From Amphiura filiformis (Eukaryota; Echinodermata; Ophiuroidea; Amphilepidida; Amphiuridae): DNA of 64,000 bases. Both the position numbers and the translations under genes were made by a program. Below the pieces are notes generated by a model. That model did no database searches and was not told the DNA's origin. It saw only the letters and a program-made list of their open reading frames with translations. Location: assembly GCF_039555335.1 (NCBI RefSeq), contig NC_092628.1:38710965-38774964 (forward strand), read 5' to 3'. This document shows, in pieces, positions 1 through 13,500 of the stretch (the first letter of the stretch is position 1; every line of letters begins with the position of its first letter).

Positions 1-317
1 TTTTAAAAGTGTAATTTGCTATTCTCTATGTCTAATGCTATAGCATCGTACCATGCTGAATTCAACAGCATTGGAAAGATAAAATGTGTAAATGGACATT
101 CTTTTAAAATAAAAGAATGTCCATACTATTAATACTAGAATTTCTATTTTGATGTCTGTTTTTGCCTTTATCAAATTGCTTTCACATTTGGAATTTATCT
201 GCTTCAGGAGCACATCTATGCTTTTTCCAAAAATGCAAAAAATCTGAATTTTTATGACAAATCACTGAATCATTGTAAATAACTACGCTTTATGATTTTC
301 TCCCCAATTTATTGCAG
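1..317. other. Intron of the LRR gene
   Basis: AT-rich sequence upstream of the first visible LRR exon; no repeat or exon recognised. Confidence 0.5.
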
Positions 318-400
318 TGTTCATTGAGTAAGTGTGAGAACTTGTCAGAACTGTTTGCATCAGGCAACCCATTCTGTAAAGACAATGGAGAAAAACCCAA
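318..400 (+). CDS. LRR gene exon (last leucine-rich repeat)
   Basis: The acceptor is ATTGCAG and the donor is GTAAGA. The exon is 83 nt, enters at phase 0 and leaves at phase 2. It encodes the LRR core with a GNPFC asparagine ladder position. Confidence 0.75.
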
Positions 401-3400
401 GTAAGAAAACTGATTTTGATGATATGCACACGCATATTGAAGTATATTTGTATGATTCTTAAACCTATGGTACTACAGCAATAATATCATAACCTTTTAA
501 GTGAAGGCCCAAAATTGAATGATTAATTGGCATCTTAATTCTAGTATGCCCCAAAATGTTGGCATGAAGCATTTTGCATGTGTAATTTGATAGCAAAGCA
601 TGCGCCATTGTCTATATGGTTTATTTGAAGCGATGATGTCATTACTTTGTTGCAGTTACTTTGTGTGTGTACAGATGCAGTGCCTTTGATCATGGGTGTA
701 AACACACCAGTTCGAGTTAACTTACGAAATTTAATACTGCACCAACTGGAGCATGTATTTACGTAACTGTCTCAAGGAAACCAACTTGAGGCTGTAGGAA
801 TCAAAATTTGCTGCATGCAAACTATTCGCAAACATCCAAAGTCCCCATGCTTTGTATGCTGTGAATTCTCGCATATTCATGAGGGCTGATGGTATTTGTC
901 TAACAAACACGCCAGCATTGTGTATATGATAGAGTGTTGCGCTTCATCACGTTTACGTGAAAGACATTAAAAATATGTGGTATGTGCGTAGCAGTTTCGT
1001 CTGACACACTTTAGGGAATGATCACCCCTCATTAACAGGTGATACTGGGATGTTTGCGAAAAGTGTGCAGTAGTCTGTATAAGAAACACTATAGTGTATC
1101 ACATTATTGTCAATAAGTATATCAGTATTAATGGTTGAATACGCTGGCGAAGTTACGTAATAATCGGATTAACTACCATAGCAATAGGTGAAAACAATTT
1201 TTGAATATACCGCGCTCCACTGATACCGGCACGCGGTACCTCTTCATTGAACCATATCAAGCTGATTACTTGCACCTGTAAGATTAGTATCTTTGAAAAG
1301 ACCAGTATTGTATTCAATCTATGATTGCAGACATACACAGGTGATGAGTGTAACCTGCTTTTACTAAGTTGTAGTGCAGCGTGATTTGTTCAATTTTGTT
1401 TTCACCTATTGCTATGGTAAATAATCCGATTAATTACGTAACTTCGCCAGCGTATACTGCAATCATATTAAAGACAATCACCATTGTTGGTAGGTTTTGT
1501 TATCTTGTTCAGCTCTATTTATGTAAGCATGTAATATTACATGGTTTGCAGATGAACAGAGAGTGAATACCCAATGTAGTAAAATGTATATGCAGTGATG
1601 TAAGTCTTTTGGAATTCTGAAATGGGGCAATTTACAGAATTGGATGATGAAATGTTTTTAAAAAGCCAAGTATTTGATCATAAAAAGAGCAGACAACTTT
1701 TTAAAGGGTATCATTTTTCCCCAGACAAGCCCCCATAAATGCCGCATGCGGCCAACTGTCCAAGGGCCAGGTTGATTGTCAGAAAATGGATCTTTTACCC
1801 ACTTACACCCCTGCTTGTGTGACCATACCAGAGGAGATAACAGACCCGAAAGTGTATTTTGATCCTTACATATAGCACTTTTATATTTTACAGCTACCAC
1901 AGTGAATTACAAACAGTAATTCCATCTTTGGAGATTCTAGATGGTGCTAATGTCAAGAAAAGTACAGCGCACTCTGCACCTGTTATGAGGCCCATGTCAG
2001 CAGCAAGCAGTAAGAAAACACTTTTCAATAAACTTTTTAAGGGGGTACTACACCCCTGTGGTAAATTTGTGACTATTTTTGCATTTTTCTCAAAAATTAA
2101 TAACACATCGGTAACAAAAGTTATGTATATTATTGGGGCAAGGAATCCAATTACTACACTGAAATTTCAGTGAATCACTACAAGCGGTTCAGTAAATATG
2201 AGAGGAAATGACGTACAGCCTAGCGGTACCTCATTTTCTATCACAAGTATCGAACCGCTTGTCTTGGGTCACTGAAATTCCAGTGTAGTAATTGAATTCC
2301 TTGCCCCTATAATATACATAACTTTTGTTACCAATGTGTTATTAATTTTTGAGAAAAATGCAAAAATAGTCACAAATTTACCACACGGGTGTAGTACCCC
2401 CTTAAGAGAGCGTGAATGACAGTGAAAATGACTAACATATTAAAGTGGCACATTTTTTACATCATTAGTGTAGTGTGATGCAAGCTCATCAAATTATTTG
2501 AAAGTAGATAAATTATCACTTGAGTTGTATTTATAATGTAAAGTAGACTATTCCATTATGAGAATGGAAAGTTTAGTGTACAACATGGTATTGTCCAATA
2601 TCATTTTCTAGATTACCTGATAAGTGAGATTTATTTTGTTTTTCTTTTCAGTTCTTAGTGCAAGGCAAGTTGAGAATCAACTGAGGACAGTGGAACGGGA
2701 CCTAGCTGATTTTGGAGCTAATCTCGCAGCAATGTAGGTGTATGATTGTCCAAAAGTTTCATCTGTTGGTAAAAACTATCATAAAACTTTAATTCAACTT
2801 TTAAAACAAAATTGGTATATATTTTGTGCATAACATAAAGGCTTCCAATATAATTATGCTATAGGTAAATCCATATATTTCAAAGATCAAATTATTTACC
2901 TCCCAGCAAACCAAATATGTATGATAACTTGTCCTGTTTGCGTTTGTTTTGGTTTTCAAAGAGCTTTATTGGATTGTGATAATTATTGACAAGAATAACT
3001 TTTGTTTAAAAACAAGCAGGCAAAACTGTGCTCCTTTCACTGTCAATGGGAACCAACTTTTTCAAAACTTTTATGGTGGCAATGATCCAACACTTTTGTT
3101 TATTGTTTATTTCTTCTTTACCCTGGGTCCATAATCAGAGGTACATTTAAGTATCCGTCTGTACTCCCATATGGCCCAGCATAGAGTGGAGTGAAGCAGT
3201 GTCACTTCCAAGAGTTGTGTAAAACTTTGTTGCTGTCTCAAGCAGTTGATCATTAATAAAGCGTTGAATTGTTTAGCATGTTTAGTGTGTGTGTTGCTTC
3301 AATTTAAGTCAAGCTTCTTAACACCACAAGCAGAAGCACTTGAACTTGCTAACTCTGGATAGTAGATAAATGAATCCAAAGTGACAATACTCTCATATGT

Positions 3401-5597
3401 TTTCTGTCAGTAGGATTTCAGAAACAAAATCATGTGCTACAATAAATCAATCAGTTACCATATCCAATTAACCTTCATTCCATCTCATCTAGAGTACGCA
3501 TTTCATTTTATTTTTCTAAAAGATTTGAGAGTGCCAGAACAACTGTTGGTTCCTTACCATCAGAAGCTCCCAGTCCACGACCTGATTCCAGACCATTTGG
3601 GGTTCCTAGTTCACGACCAACAAGCCATTTAAGCATTAGGAGTGTATCATCTGTAGGAGATTCCAGACCAGTTAGCAGATGTAGCAGGTAAGATTGGGAA
3701 CCAACCAAGTGATACAGATGGTCAACCATTTACACTGTCTTTCAGAAAAGAACAGCACTCTCTTGATCTGATCGATGCGCAGGGTTTTATGTTCCCTTCA
3801 TGAGCACCGCCCTGTGCCGTCCAACACTAATGCTGGTTTCATACTTTTTGCCGCTTGCCGCTGAGCGGCGTGATGCTTCATCATGCCGCTTGCACTTGTC
3901 TGCAAGCGGAGCGGCACACTGGTGTGCTCAGCACCGCTCCAAAATCGTATATTTTGTTCTCATACGTCAGAGCGGCACCGCTCCGAGTTGACTTGAATTC
4001 AACTCCCAGCGGTGCTGCCGCCCCGGCAAAGCAGTGGAGTGATCGATATATCGGCTTGTCGCTGGTCACCGCTAGCGTTTCTGGTGCAACTGCGCAGTGA
4101 AGTAAAATCAAGCGGCATGAAAGTATGAAACCAGCATTAGACGCGTAATAGGCTAATCAGATTACTGGTCTGTTGTTATGATTATGAGGCATTTTTATTA
4201 GCCAAGCAGAACCCCACTTCTGTGAGAATTTACAGGTGGGTATTTTGCTGGTGACCATGATAGCATGGCTTCTTTTGCATAAACAGCCTTACACAGGTCT
4301 GTGACAGAACCATGTGCTGTATGTTCCAAAATGCATTTCAAATTTCAAACTTGGGTTAAATGATTAACTTGGTCACAACTACGTAGCATTAGTTTGCAAG
4401 ATTCTTGGGTTAAAAGCTGACACACAAAAATAGCTCGCAAGTTTTCAGTTACTTAACAGTAACATTGGCTGCCTGAAAGTTAAGTCATTCATGCTTTAAA
4501 CATGTACATGCAGCTAGTAATATTCAATCTTTCATCATTATTCTTATTTTGCGTTTTAGAGATACAATCAAATCCATTGTTCTTTCAACTCTGTGGATAA
4601 AGATTTCTGAATAAATTGTGAAATGTGCCATTTTGTGGGCATCATGGATCCAATGCATAAACTTTGTTTGTAGGTGACAGTTAGCTTTAATATGCTTACT
4701 CAAGTATAAAAATATACTTTCAGCCAAGGTCTTACTATTTGAAATGAAAATTATTGATAATGTGCCATGTCAAAGTGGCTTTGGCTGAATCTATTATGAT
4801 TCGGTCTTAGGTGATACACCAGGTGACCAAATGTTAATTTGGTATTTCTCTTATTAATTCTATTATAGCTAAAATAATGGTTTCTCGATCATGAGAGCTC
4901 AATAGGCACGCAATGATAATTGCGTCGGCGTACAACGCCTACCACACACGCTTTGGGTAGCGCTGCATTTCCTGTGCATGCACAATCGATCGCGCTATCT
5001 TGTCATTCCACTAAACTTGCGACATTACGCAGTGCACGCAGTACATTCATACTCTCATAATTGAGAAACTATTATTTTAGCTATACCTCCATTTCCCCAT
5101 TAATCTGTCTACACACATCATATTCAGGCGCATTATTCGCATGATGTGCAGCAATTGCAATTGATAAGCAAACATATTATACATAGAGCATTACACATGG
5201 TTATGCATCAAATTGGTGGATACGTGTATGCACTCTACCTTAATGTTAACAACAAAATATTTGGGTAAAATTGATATTTTCTCTTTAAATTACACTATTT
5301 TGCTTTAATTGAATAGAAATGATAAAAGGTATTACAGTATAGTATCCTTAACATGTACACTCATATAATGTGCAGTAAACATGTTTAAATGATGGGTTTG
5401 GCTGCGCCTCCCCCATTATTTACATTTTACTGTCTCGGACAACATTTGGGTGTAAAGGATACTACTTTACCCATTATTTCCTTTAAAATAATTAGCATTA
5501 ATAATTATGAGCAGACATTTTACCTCATTATCATTGCTTCATTTACAGCCGCCGTAGAATAGCAGATGCAAAAGCCTTTGCAGCAACATATTCTTGA
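318..5597 (+). CDS. Leucine-rich repeat protein, C-terminal part (5 exons, 5' end outside window)
   Basis: Joined exons 318-400, 1894-2009, 2652-2733, 3523-3687 and 5549-5597 give one open frame of 164 residues ending in TGA. All borders are AG/GT and all phases agree (2, 1, 2, 2), which is hard to get by chance. The first exon carries a leucine-rich repeat with an NLSELFASGNPFC core. The second begins with a typical LRR cap, YHSELQTVIPSLEILDG, the helix that closes an LRR domain. After this comes a possible short helix (residues about 66-95), then a Ser/Pro/Arg-rich segment with repeated SRP/DSRP motifs and a basic end (RRRIADAKAF). That order, few LRRs then a disordered basic tail, is common in cytoplasmic cilium or centrosome LRR proteins, but I cannot name the orthologue. 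The N-terminal repeats lie left of the window. The gene is convergent with TMEM220. Confidence 0.8.
1140..1454. repeat. MITE family A, copy 1
   Basis: Inverted termini of about 55-60 bp start TACGCTGGCGAAGTTACG on the left and end with its complement on the right, inside an LRR-gene intron. A diverged second copy is at 6597-6804. No transposase is encoded. Confidence 0.8.
1894..2009 (+). CDS. LRR gene exon (LRR cap)
   Basis: The acceptor is TTTTACAG and the donor is GTAAGA. The exon is 116 nt and completes an AAC codon from the previous exon. It encodes the LRR-cap helix and LDG turn, then a Ser/Ala stretch. Confidence 0.8.
2041..2401. repeat. MITE family B (TTAA target), copy 1
   Basis: TTAA at 2037-2040 and 2402-2405 flank an element starting GGGGGTACTACACCCC and ending with its complement. 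Both halves are long inverted copies of each other, a fold-back structure. It lies just after the LRR-cap exon. TTAA duplication is typical of piggyBac and Kolobok superfamilies. Confidence 0.85.
2652..2733 (+). CDS. LRR gene exon (possible short helix)
   Basis: A pyrimidine tract and TTTTCAG precede the exon and GTAGGT follows it. The 82-nt exon encodes a charged segment (QVENQLRTVERDLADFGANL) that could form a helix. Confidence 0.7.
3523..3687 (+). CDS. LRR gene exon (Ser/Pro/Arg-rich tail)
   Basis: The exon follows TTCTAAAAG and ends at GTAAGA. It is 165 nt, open only in the frame demanded by the previous exon, and carries repeated SRP and DSRP motifs. It is probably disordered. Confidence 0.7.
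3827..4140. repeat. Inverted-repeat element (CTAATGCTGGTTTCATAC ends)
   Basis: Left end CTAATGCTGGTTTCATAC and its exact complement on the right end, then GCCGCTT shared inside. The interior is GC-rich with several AGCGG repeats, unlike its surroundings. Overlapping small open frames here are by-products of the GC content. Confidence 0.8.
4864..5085. repeat. TA-flanked MITE
   Basis: Termini TATAGCTAAAATAAT and the complement, followed inward by GTTTCTC/GAGAAAC; about 23 bp of inverted repeat with one mismatch. Flanking TA suggests a Tc1/mariner-type element. Confidence 0.7.
5549..5597 (+). CDS. LRR gene terminal exon
   Basis: The acceptor is TTTACAG. One base completes a Ser codon, then 15 residues (RRRIADAKAFAATYS) and TGA at 5595-5597. 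AATAAA at 5615-5620 is a possible polyadenylation signal but is unusually close to the stop. Confidence 0.7.
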
Positions 5598-6249
5598 AGA
5601 ATGAAGATGGGAACAATAAAACAGGAGGGCTGAGCTTCATGGTAACCAGTTACGGGATAACAAATATTTCATTGGTTTCTATATTTAGTTATATCCCAAC
5701 TATATCCCATATCTGAGCAGCTTGGACAAAGATAAGACCTGAAGATTATGATCAGGGATCCATTTCACTACCATTTACGACGTTCCATAAGTCTCAAAAT
5801 CCATCATAACTTACGACACATCGTGAAATCAATTTTGCTCAAATCTAGTAACAGGTATTTAGTGCAGGAACTCTTCACAAAGATTTGACTACAGTAGAAA
5901 TTTCATTTGAATGAACACAGCTGCCATCAGCGTGACGATTTTGTGCGATGAATGCCCGTGTGCGACTGTGTGGGTAACACGAAAGTGAATCCAACCATGC
6001 CAACTAACTCATGATTGGTAATTAAATTATTGTTTCCAATGACGTGTGTTCGCATTGCATTTTGAAATATGTGATATACGACCACGGTTATATTGAGTAT
6101 GTGAAATTTCTGCTGTAGCAAGAGGGTATTTGTAACTTGCGAATGGTTATTTGAGTTGTGAAGGGTTAACAGTTTAGTGAATACACCAGTTATACCACAC
6201 CCCTGGTGTTTGTATCTGATTCAGGACATTTTTCACTTTACATCCAAAT

Positions 6250-6400
6250 TGGGCTATTCCAGTTGAAATCCATACACCCTATGGAAGACACAGGGGGTGT
6301 AGTCACTCATTCAGTTAACCTCGATTGAAATTCACACTCCCTGTGTGGAAGTTTAAGGTCATGTCTTCCATAATGTATGAATTTCAACTGGAATAACCCA
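6250..6400. repeat. Short MITE (TGGGCTATTCCAGTTGAAAT ends)
   Basis: About 40 bp inverted termini: TGGGCTATTCCAGTTGAAAT on the left pairs with ATTTCAACTGGAATAACCCA on the right, continuing through a CTTCCAT block. Total 151 bp. Confidence 0.8.
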
Positions 6401-6596
6401 TTGCAAACATGCCTGTACTAATGATGCTGGGTGCAAAGTGGCGAAGCAATCGGGAGGTATTATACTCTCCCCCTGCAAAAAAACCTCTTCGGTTCTACCT
6501 CATTGAGGAGCATGGTGGGTGGTTTTTTTATTGTTTGGACAAGTAGGGATGGGCTTGTCGGTGAAGTCATACTTACACCTGCATGGTTTGGTGTTA

Positions 6597-6804
6597 TACG
6601 CCGACAAAGTGATGTAATAATCGGATTAACTACCATAGCAATAGGTGAAAATAATTTTTGAATACATCACGCTGCACTACAAGCAGGTTGCACTCATAGA
6701 TACTGATCTTACAAGTGTGAGTGATCAGCACAGGTATATTCAAAAATTGTTTTCACCTATTGCTATGGTAGTTAATCTGATTATTACATCATTTTGCCAG
6801 CGAA
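6597..6804. repeat. MITE family A, copy 2
   Basis: Shares the segment ACTACCATAGCAATAGGTGA and its inverted partner with the copy at 1140-1454. The outermost ends are diverged. Confidence 0.75.
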
Positions 6805-7260
6805 TAGTGAACATGAGTTCATGTTTCAATAAATATATTAAATGTAAGTTCTCCAATATTGTGACCAAAGAAAATTCAACTACCTTGTATATCTATATCT
6901 GTTGTTTACATTTTTGAGTATAGAAACTAGGTTGATGAAATGTATTGTTTTTGTACATTCATGTAGAAATATTTTAAACATATATAAATATAATTTTTAT
7001 TTGGTGCCTTTGCATACAGACAAGCTCTTCTTAAAGGGATTACCACACATAGCAGGCCTTAAATCACTAAACTGTAAATGATGTACATTCTTGTAGCAAA
7101 ATATGATTTGCTACAATCAACAAGTGATTGAATTTTGATACTTGGTACGAATGGCAAGCATTTGTGTGAGCTTGCTGTACGCTTGGCACAAATTTGAATA
7201 AGAAACAACAAACATGATGCTATAATGATGTATATTCATACGTAGCGGTAAACGTAAATA

Positions 7261-7534
7261 GGAAGCAATTTCAGACTTCTACGCTACTCAAATTTCACTC
7301 ACCGGAGCGCTTTCACCGGGTCAACCGTCGTCTTTAGCGGAACCAATGGGGCGCCACCATATCTTTCAGTTTGACGTCATCTACATCTGTGACGTCATCG
7401 GAGGTGTTCCAATAACATCATACCAGCAACAAAAAATCTTCAGAGTAATAACATCCGCTGAAGACGCCAGTTGACCCGGTGAAAGCGCTTTGGTGAGTGA
7501 AATTCTAGTAGTGTAGAAGTCTAAAATTGCTTCC
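7261..7534. repeat. TA-flanked MITE (GGAAGCAATTT ends)
   Basis: TA at 7259-7260 and 7535-7536. Inverted arms of about 70 bp include AGACTTCTAC, the CGCTTTCACCGGGTCAAC block and its complement. Mariner-like target site. Confidence 0.8.
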
Positions 7535-8979
7535 TACATGTATTAAGCATGATGCTATTTAAAAATCAATCTTGTTTTTGTTTTGCCACTGTGAGCAGGG
7601 TCACACTTGTTAGTGATAATGCATGTTGCATCAGCACAATATTTTAAAATTTGCACATGAAGAAATGTCATGCAGGTCCCATAATAAGACCTTGAGGTCC
7701 CTATTAGAGGATTTTGGTTATGTACAAGTTTGTACATTCCATGTTGTTTGATGGTGGCATGTTATTGGCTTCCAGGTATTTTAATGCAAATAATTGTTAA
7801 TATAACAATACTGTACAAGTAAAATATTTGAAATAAAAGTTGGCATTGCTTTTTAATTGTTGTAATAAGCAATGTACAGGTACATATTTGTGCTGTATAT
7901 TTTCTTGCAAGTATAATTAGACACCACATATGGTTTTCTAATACTGTACTGACAGTCCCTAATTTTTTTGGGGGAAGAGGACATCTTTGACAGGAAATTG
8001 GGATCATTGCATCGGCAATTTTAAGGTATTGTAGTACAAACAACTAGCCATGTCCTGCATGTATATCTGCTTCTCGTTGGTGTGACTCTTTTCATGCAAT
8101 TTCTGATTTGTATATGACATGAGCATGCAAGTAGAAATACAATAAAAATACTTCTGAAGAAAGGTAAAGGCGATGTTATCAAATTTGTTGCATTGCAAAG
8201 TTGTTTTTGCCGTGGCCACTATCCATGATTGGGGATTCTTATCAGTGGGAGTGGTCTATTACGTACACACACACCCCACGTCATCATGAATGTAGATAAC
8301 GTGTAACACGCTCATAGAATTGCGTGTATGTATCGCGTTGTATGTGTAGACGCAGTGCGGAATACTCGCACACGCTAGCAGTACGCGCAACAAAAGAGTG
8401 AAGTTGTAAATAAGTTTCGTTCATTTTAGAAAAAGGGGAGTTTTTATGACGGTAACTTCATTTTTGCTTTAAAAAATAGTTATTAAAATAAAAATTCCTA
8501 TCGTTTATTCTCTAAATCTTCACAGGTCATTTACGGATGGTTCATAATAAGTTAAATCGCCATTGAAATTTGAAATGCATTTTGGGACAGTTTGTGCAGT
8601 TTTGGGACACCCCTCTGACTTATCGTGAAAATTGTTTTTTGTGCCTACAAAATATTATTTAAGATGTTTTACTAGAATAAAAATTGTTTAAAAAATATGA
8701 TCATTTCATAAAGTAATTATTTAAAATATAGAGTGTATGCAATAAATCACCCGGAACAGTATAACAATTGAAATGGCAGCCATGCTGGAGGACATATGTT
8801 TTATTTTAGAATCATGCGAATTGCCCTGTGGTACCTTATGGAGGACAGAATTTTATTTAAATGAGGATGACTCTGTCATGAGTGACGTCGTATTGCATAC
8901 CCTCTATTGTTAATGGTAATATTATTACAATAGTAAATGAACAAATAATAATTACAGCAATTTCCCTGATATGCAACGA

Positions 8980-9165
8980 ACTATGCCGACACCCATGACA
9001 TCATGCTGGACACTTTCCATTCACTGGCAAAAAATTTATGGATGTGAATGGATTGTGTAAATAGATATCAAATCAATCCAGCTTAGATCTACCATAAATT
9101 GAACAGGACGTGTGTCTTATCAAACCTCTTAAATTGACAGGGCTCCTCTTAGCTGAAACAAATAA
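8980..9165. repeat. Dispersed repeat family O, copy 1
   Basis: Shares ordered blocks with 12555-12745: CATTCCATTCACTGG-like, then TTGAACAGGRC and TGTCTYATCAAA. Both are diverged; the class is unknown. Confidence 0.5.
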
Positions 9166-9543
9166 TAGTTCTTAGTATTCATGAACCAGGACCAGGTTAT
9201 AGGACCATTCTATACATTTGAACACAAACTAATGACCACATTACATTCAATTTACTTTTCTGTATACAATTGCATTGTAATTTATTTGAAAAACAAACAG
9301 CACAAATAAAAATATATTTCTGTACAAACATTTCTTGATATTACTTTTATCAAAAGCAGACTAATAAAGTGATATATACAATGTAACATCATTGGGGTAT
9401 GTTTAACATCATTTTACCCAATGTCATTACAGCTTTGTTTAACATCAATTTACATAATTTGCATCAAGTACATATTACATTTACTGACAATCCTGATGAA
9501 CTTGAAAAAATCTACACTCTCAAAGACTCAAACCCCTTCTTAA

Positions 9544-9809
9544 GGGACCTGGGAGCACATCAGACATATCAAATTGCATTCTGAATACGAGGAATGTCCT
9601 TTTTATAAATCTTTATATACAATTTACTTCAAGGACTGTTAAATTTCAATAATATCAATTTTTTATCATTTGCCATCAAATGTGTATTATATCGTGAATT
9701 ATTTGATATCAGAAGGACATTCCTTGTATTCAAAATGCAATTTGATGATATGTCTGATGTAAAGATCAGGTCCCACAAAAAATATGTGAAAACATTGCTA
9801 TCCGAGCAC
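9544..9809. repeat. MITE family C, internally deleted copy
   Basis: TTAA at 9540-9543 and 9810-9813. Contains the family blocks GCATTCTGAATACGA and TTATTTGATATCAGAAGGAC but lacks the central AAAGCCGACGATCAATTG arms. Confidence 0.7.
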
Positions 9810-10428
9810 TTAAAAAACTAGATATGTTTATAAGGACTCGTTATTCTCGTTTTGGTCCATGTTCCACAGTGGCGCAGCACTATCAGAGGGGGGCACCTTT
9901 TAGCGACAAAATCAGTTAACGTTACAAATGCACGCGAATCGTGCAAAAAATTTTGCCATATAAAAAATTTTGCCATATGGAAGCTAAACTGGTTAGAAAC
10001 ACTGACAAAATTTGTTCAGAAACACAAAAAGTCTTAAATGTCAGGGCGGGTCACCATCCCACGGGGCAAGACTTTTCACGCCACTGATGTTCCATCACAA
10101 CATGAAATCAACATCAAAACATTGTTGTTACTAAGATTTTCAGATTATAAGCTCTCCCTATTTTCTACTTTGAAGAACGCAAAAAACAGGGTTCACAGAT
10201 GTTATCATATCATGTCATTTAAAACACATACTGAGATACGAATTTAATGAATCGGCTAATTAAATCAGCATTTCAGTTGGTAAAAATACACCACATTCAT
10301 TTGTTGCATGAAATACATTAGCATTTTATCCAACATATTACTGTATATTTGTCCACAACAAGCTACCGGTAATTATTAAAGCGCTTTCAATAAAATGTTT
10401 GATTTCACTTCATCTTTACATTGCATCA

Positions 10429-10561
10429 TCACAGTGCCTGCTTACAGTGATCTGGTAGCTTTTCCCTGTATGCTTCATCATAGTAGGTATATAGCCATAG
10501 GCATACTGGGGATACTACTACTGGTATACAGAATGCTGACAGCCAAGCACCTGACATAGAT
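10429..10561 (-). CDS. TMEM220: TMEM220 exon 6 (membrane segment 5, stop)
   Basis: The acceptor is TTACTAG. It encodes a hydrophobic helix, then WLYTYYDEAYREKLPDHCKQ and two more residues before TGA at 10431-10429. It is 133 nt, phase 2 in. Confidence 0.85.
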
Positions 10562-13500
10562 CTAGTAAAAAGGAATAGAAAAAACATACCTTTCATTTGA
10601 ATTGTATTTATAAGTTAAATTAATTAATTAAAACATAATTTTTTACCAAGTTCGCATCGCAAACAATAAAGGTAACAAAATCAAATAAATTAATATGTAT
10701 CTTTTTTAATTCCAGTGGGATCATGTCATAAATTCATACAAAATTGTTCATCATTGTGTCGACCCTCAGATTCGCTTTCTTTTTCCATACCCCTTCCTCC
10801 TTCTATACAACTTTACCTGTCATGAAACTGACACAGCATCAGCCACAGAACAACAAATACCAATCCACCCATTTCTCTGCAAGAAAATTGACAAAGAATA
10901 ATAGATTTAAAGTTGTGTAAAATAAATTTGCAACCAATAGAGGTTGTGCATATGACGTATCATATCATAAATACGGCGGACTACTCAAATGCATTCAACA
11001 AAAGCACGATTGAAATCTAACGTGACAGTTCATCTCACACACATAACAAATGCACTAAGATCAAATAGGTTGATAGAATGGACTGCACTGCGTCATGATT
11101 ATGGTGAAGGGCACCACTTCAAATCCTTTGCTTGGAGCCACATTACGTTTCACTACCTGGAGAGAATTGATCAAAAATTGAATTCCCTCCTGAGGTTCGT
11201 ATCTGTCAATGAGTTTAGCAGATCACAAGGATGTCATTATAGCTAGAGGCAGTATATAACACAAATGGGTCAATGAGTTACATAAAAATGGCCTTGTTTG
11301 GTATTTGGTTCCCAGGAAGTGAGTTTTGCCTGAGGCAATAGATGGTTACATGTTGATCCCTCACTACAAGAGTTATTACCGTCGATTTGGTTGAAAAAGG
11401 AGGTGAGACATGATCAAATCTCCAGGTAATAAAACGGTAATGAATAGAAAATTAAACATCATGCAGGGCCTCTATTATCACTAAAAACATGTTCAGATTA
11501 GAGCCATTATATGGTGTCACATCCATTCTGGTTTATGATATTGATGTAACATAATTAAAAATAACTTTTTTGAACCAATTTCCCAAGAGCCAGCGAAGTC
11601 TACCATATCGTACTGATGTGCAAAAATCATAGAATATACGATTTCAACATCAATCATGGTGGACCAAATGTAAAAATAGTGCATTTCATTGGGTACCAAT
11701 TTAGTTGTCAGTCTATTGAACTCATTTTGTTAAAAAGAAATTTTGTATACAAATCAGAATCAATTTTACATCATTTAAATCACAATTTCTTGGGCTTGCA
11801 TTGTTTATTTCCGATCCTCGCATATATTAATTGTGTCTTGCATTGTCTTATGCCATGCTAGGAAGAAGCATGTAGGTTGCCTTCTTCATTATTCAAAATA
11901 AAATTTATTTAAAAAAAGATGGTGCAATTAAGATAAACTTTTTATTGAGACAAAAATGAGCAATTACTGTGAATTTGGTTCATTATGAACAATTACACCT
12001 GAAATTGAAGGCGATTTACTCACGTTTTAGTAACATTTCACCACTACACTAGTGGTTTCATCAGACTGGCAAATCATCACATGCACATCAGATTTTCCTT
12101 TTACTCACTCAACAACATCTTTGACCAACTCATCACACCCTCTACGGTGCTTCCTGTTGTCCATAAAAGGAAACAGTTTGATGTGCCGAGTTGCCAGTCT
12201 GATGAAACCACTAGTGTAGTGTAGTAAATCACCTTCGTTTTAGTTGGAATTGGTCATAACGAACAAAGTTCACTTGTTCAAAGATTAGCAGTTACTACCA
12301 ACCTGCCTTCTTCTTTCTCATACCATCTGAGGTTACCATAGTTACTGGTATCTTTGGTGATCAACAATCCATAGGATATATATAAAGCACCAAGAAAACA
12401 AACTGCTGTGTGGAGCCACATGAGACGGGATATCATCCAGTGGGCTGCAAAATTTACCATATCTTGTATTAACAATTAGCATCATCAGTTTATGAAAAAA
12501 ATGGTTTCATACTAAAGCAGCACCCTAAAAGTAGTTTTGTTGTATGTTCTAGCTATGGTGACACCTTGTGATATCACGCTAGACAAATTCCATTCACTGG
12601 TAAGAGGTGGTTTGAGTGATTGTGAATGCAATGGAGCAAATAAATCTGCAATCAATACGGCCTTGATTTGCTAAGAATTGAACAGGGCACCTGTCTCATC
12701 AAATCAAATCAAAACACTTCTTCAAAAGTGACAGGTATCATTGAAGGTGGAATCGATTATAACTGAAAGCAATGAGCAAAATTACCTATTGATAATCAAC
12801 AAAACTTAACCCTATGTGAACTACCTGCTGATTGGCCAAAATGAATATTGTGTCCAGTTTTGAACCAATCAAGGAGGGTATTAATAAGATCATCTGCAAA
12901 TGCAAGTTTGACCATAAATAGCCTAGTCATAATTGGCAATTGAAATGAGCATTTCAAGTTATCAACCAATCAGGAATGCTGTTAGATGATGAGTAGTGTC
13001 CAGGGGGTTAAAACAAAAACATAAAGGATACAGTATTATGAAGTACAAAGCAGATGTTAGAATTACAAAATTTACAGAGTAAATCAGGGTCCATTTCACA
13101 AAGACACTCAATCAATTTATCACACATATAGGAGCTACTAAAAAGGTATTAGTTCGATCACTGTCTTTGTGAAAACGGGTCCCTAAACCAGAAACACTTA
13201 ACTCACATTTAAATTTGAAAAATGAGACTTGAAGAAAAGTAAGTACTGCTGGTAATCCATATATGGCCTGAAAATCAAATTAAAGATGAGGAACATATCA
13301 TTAGTTGAATTCAAGAAGGTTGTAAGTGCATAGTAATAACAAGGCATTTACAACCTTATTGTACTTAATTATATTTGTCAGTGTTGGTTTGAATACATGA
13401 TCCATTGGTGATGGGGTAAAATAAAACGGGCACAAACATATGGTCGAATCAACCAAAAGTGTCCACGGGCCAAAAATAAAAGTCCGAAATAAAAATGTCT

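Larger units (their letters stand above)
5621..10428. other. Intergenic stretch between convergent LRR gene and TMEM220
   Basis: No exon recognised. It holds several inverted-repeat elements (listed separately) in AT-rich sequence; 7535-8980 shows nothing I can name. Confidence 0.5.

Noticed and set aside
3800-4111. GC-rich overlapping open frames on both strands
   Set aside because: They sit inside an inverted-repeat element with no homology to a known domain visible.
10989-11246. 85-residue plus-strand frame in TMEM220 intron
   Set aside because: No recognisable domain, no splice context and opposite strand to the host gene; length is within chance.
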